DNA of 64,000 nt from Bacteroidota bacterium. GTDB taxonomy: Bacteria > Bacteroidota > Bacteroidia > Chitinophagales > Saprospiraceae. The stretch spans positions 1-64,000 of the forward strand of contig JASBVF010000007.1 of assembly GCA_030147525.1 (NCBI GenBank), in the 5' to 3' direction. The stretch's first letter is position 1. Each line of letters opens with the position of its first letter. Of the stretch, positions 63,201 through 64,000 are shown piece after piece. The notes under the pieces are model-generated. The model made no database searches. It was not told where the DNA came from and saw nothing but the letters and a program-made list of their open reading frames with translations. Position numbers and translations under genes: made by a program.

Positions 63201-63530
63201 GTTCGGGTCGAGGGTCACGCAGCCGATGGAGTAGCTGCCCTGTCCGTCGAAAATGGGATCGTAGGTCGTGCCGCCGTTTTCGGTTTTCCATACGCCGCCG
63301 CTGGACGTGGCCACGTAGTAGGTGCTGCGTTTCTGCGGATGCACGGCGAAATCGCTGATGCGACCGGAGGTTACCGCCGGACCCACGCTGCGCCATTTCA
63401 GGCCGATGCCGAGCGTGTCGAGGAGATGTTTGGGTTCTTCTTTTTTCTCGTCCGTCTTTTTTCTTTGTGAAAAAACATTGGTGGAAAGGAGGATGGCGAA
63501 GGCCATCAAAAGAGTGGTAATTTTTTTCAT
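60216..63530 (-). CDS. Secreted BNR/VPS10-like beta-propeller protein
   Basis: 1104 residues. Signal peptide (to about NVFSQ). From about 40 to 740 it is a series of Asp-box (S-x-D-x-G-x-T-W) repeats (SGGVWKTENGGTTYD, YKSRDGGKSWEH, YKTTDSGKTWEQ, YKSSDGGKTWEK and more), forming sortilin/VPS10- or BNR-type propellers. The rest (about 740-1104) includes a beta-sandwich (RLTPRQRMPWQSPDGGGFALPGEYTVSLSK) and a helical C-terminus (RAYRGATSVLGELDNTLKHIR). Proteins of this build and size are common in Bacteroidota; some are annotated as glycosyl hydrolases without proof. No sialidase active-site set is evident. Confidence 0.85.
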   Translation of the reverse strand: MKKITTLLMAFAILLSTNVFSQRKKTDEKKEEPKHLLDTLGIGLKWRSVGPAVTSGRISDFAVHPQKRSTYYVATSSGGVWKTENGGTTYDPIFDGQGSYSIGCVTLDPNNPSVVWVGTGENNNQRSVAYGDGVYKSRDGGKSWEHMGLKNSEHIGKIIVDPRNSNVVYVAAIGPLWSEGGDRGLYKTTDSGKTWEQVLKNEKGEPLLDAHTGVTDLVMDPRNPDVLYAAAFQRRRHVFTYVGGGPGSTIYKSSDGGKTWEKAAKGLPGSEIGRIGLAISPADPEIIYAIVEAAEGGGFFKSTNRGASWEKQGGHATSGNYYCEIFPHPTEPNTVISMDVFNQITRDGGKTWSTLGEEYKHVDNHVIWIDPNDPDYMLAGCDGGIYHTHDAAKTWVFHGNLPVTQFYKVEVDNSTPFYYIYGGTQDNFSLGGPSRSRNAHGITNADWFVTQLGDGFETQIDPQNPDIVYAQYQYGGLTRFDKASGEMTGIQPQPREGENAYRWNWDAPLATSVHKPGRIYFAANKLFRSDDRGDTWTVLGDDLTRQIDRNTLPVMGRIQSIDAVAKNQSTSEFGNIVAFSESPKNENLLYVGTDDGLVQITQDGGRTWTKVERFPGVPEMTYVNMLLASQHDENVVYACFNNHKRGDFKPYVFKSSDKGRTWTNISANLPERGSSYSIAEDHVESNLLFVGTEFSCFFTRDGGGFWKKLGNGLPTIAVRDIAIQKRENDLVLGTFGRGFYVLDDYSPLRYLNERELNAEAKILPIKDGLVFIEAIPIGYSTGKGFQGHSYFTTPNPEMGVTFTYFIKDEYKTLKAKRQEWEKKQIKDGKDVRYPTYEELEAEQKEEAPYLLFTIRNSNGEIVNQIKTGMKKGVNRLVWDGRYPSKDPIRLTPRQRMPWQSPDGGGFALPGEYTVSLSKFINGKETKLLDPQRFKINTLGGSTLPATDKVALDNYIRQAAELERAYRGATSVLGELDNTLKHIRQATYAIAQPAPDLLADVKALEEKTYQLRKTFYGDRVASEIDKPAPPSLGSRIGAMGYEIWSSTSAPTSTQQEQMRIAGEMFKTELAKLRQLVDGDLKAIERKLEAAKAPYTPGRFPVWNQD

Positions 63531-63607
63531 AGTCGGTAAGGTTTGGTTAAGGGTGGGAAGGTATAAAAGAAGCTGGATATTACAGCCCCAATCACAAAAT
63601 GTCGTTT

Positions 63608-63660
63608 GAAATTCTTCCGAAAGCGGGCGAATTGAATTCGCCCGCTTTCGGAAGAATTTC
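63608..63660. repeat. Perfect 53-base palindrome
   Basis: Arms 63608-63633 and 63635-63660 are perfect reverse complements over 26 bases around a single G. It lies seven bases beyond the stop codon of the partial gene at the right edge and 78 bases before the start of the BNR-protein gene. The practically loop-free form suggests a DNA cruciform or a binding site rather than a normal RNA terminator; it may also act as one. Confidence 0.9.
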
Positions 63661-63667
63661 AGGAATT

Positions 63668-64000
63668 TTACTCCTTCACAAACACCCGCCTCACCCCGTA
63701 TCTCTCATTTTTCACCTCCAAAAAATAACTCCCCGCAGCCCAGCCCGACACGTCGTAGTACAGCTCGTACTCGCCATATTCCACCGTCCGTTTTTCATGT
63801 TTCAAAACCTTTCCGGTCGAGTCAGTGAAGGTGAGGTAAACCACATCGTTCACCGGCACGAAGAAGTTCACGGTGAGCTTGCCGCTGGCGGGGTTAGGGA
63901 ACAGTTTTAAACCAAAATACTGCTCGCCGCCGATCTCCACGGCGCCCGTGGCCTGTTTTTGTAAAATGACTTTGAACACCCGGCCGGAGGCGCTGCTCAG
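63668..64000 (-). CDS. C-terminal end of a type IX-secreted protein (partial)
   Basis: The reading frame is open to the right edge, so at least 110 residues of the C-terminus are seen and the start is outside the window. The visible part is a type IX sorting domain: LKLFPNPASGKLTVNFFV, VYLTFTDSTGKVLKHEKRTVEYGEYELYYDVSGWAAGSYFLEV and ending RRVFVKE. The nature of the cargo part is unknown. Confidence 0.85.
   Translation of the reverse strand: MSSASGRVFKVILQKQATGAVEIGGEQYFGLKLFPNPASGKLTVNFFVPVNDVVYLTFTDSTGKVLKHEKRTVEYGEYELYYDVSGWAAGSYFLEVKNERYGVRRVFVKE

Noticed and set aside
60216-63530. Sialidase assignment for the BNR protein
   Set aside because: Asp-boxes are present but the arginine triad and other sialidase active-site residues could not be placed; size and layout fit the uncharacterised VPS10-like propeller group.

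Overview
The window is a large polyuronate (pectin-type) degradation and uronate-catabolism locus, about 56 kb, followed by about 8 kb of unrelated genes. It comes from a member of the Bacteroidota, probably the Saprospiria or a relative (inference). The signs are type IX secretion C-terminal sorting tails on five proteins, a GldB gliding lipoprotein, two giant hybrid two-component systems, a TonB-dependent receptor with a carboxypeptidase-regulatory-like N-terminus, and TAnnTTTG-type -7 promoter boxes. I see no rRNA, tRNA, CRISPR, phage or transposase gene.

Left part (1-30.8 kb, catabolic genes on the minus strand). Read 5' to 3' on the minus strand it holds: hybrid sensor HTCS1, a TonB-dependent receptor, a secreted beta-helix protein, GH88, GH2, a DUF4861 lipoprotein, UxaC, KDG kinase, KDPG aldolase, a TRAP transporter (DctP, DctQ, DctM), altronate dehydratase UxaA, an ATC-hydrolase-family protein, GH95, tagaturonate reductase UxaB and two esterases. 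This gives a full route from galacturonate through tagaturonate, altronate, KDG and KDPG to pyruvate and glyceraldehyde-3-phosphate. Three plus-strand toxin-antitoxin modules (two PIN/VapC type, one MNT-HEPN) are wedged into gaps of this minus-strand series, one of them between the TRAP permease genes.

Middle part (30.9-39.0 kb, plus strand): KduD, a CE4-like deacetylase, two tandem PF05426 alginate-lyase-family proteins (PL38-like), KduI, a PF14099-like jelly-roll lyase with a type IX tail, SDR-type mannonate oxidoreductase and mannonate dehydratase UxuA. This block could process a glucuronate-containing polymer, for example acetylated glucuronan, through unsaturated uronates and mannonate to KDG.

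Right part of the locus (39.0-56 kb): CE12 esterase, a 1610-residue pectinesterase, PL1 pectate lyase, GH28 polygalacturonase, a second KduI/IolB-type isomerase (all minus strand), PL10 pectate lyase (plus), a second KduD (minus) and a second hybrid sensor HTCS2 (plus). No SusD partner is present for the single TonB-dependent receptor.

Flank (56-64 kb): a MscS channel, an outer-membrane beta-barrel protein, GldB, a DUF2721 membrane protein, a small secreted protein of unknown function, a large BNR/VPS10-like propeller protein and the 3' end of another type IX-secreted protein.

A second layer of structure runs through the whole window: many intergenic gaps hold a long inverted repeat, built alike (arms of about 22-36 bases, loop of about 1-50) but mostly different in sequence from gap to gap. 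Several arms run into the neighbouring genes and supply stop codons, terminal residues or a start codon.
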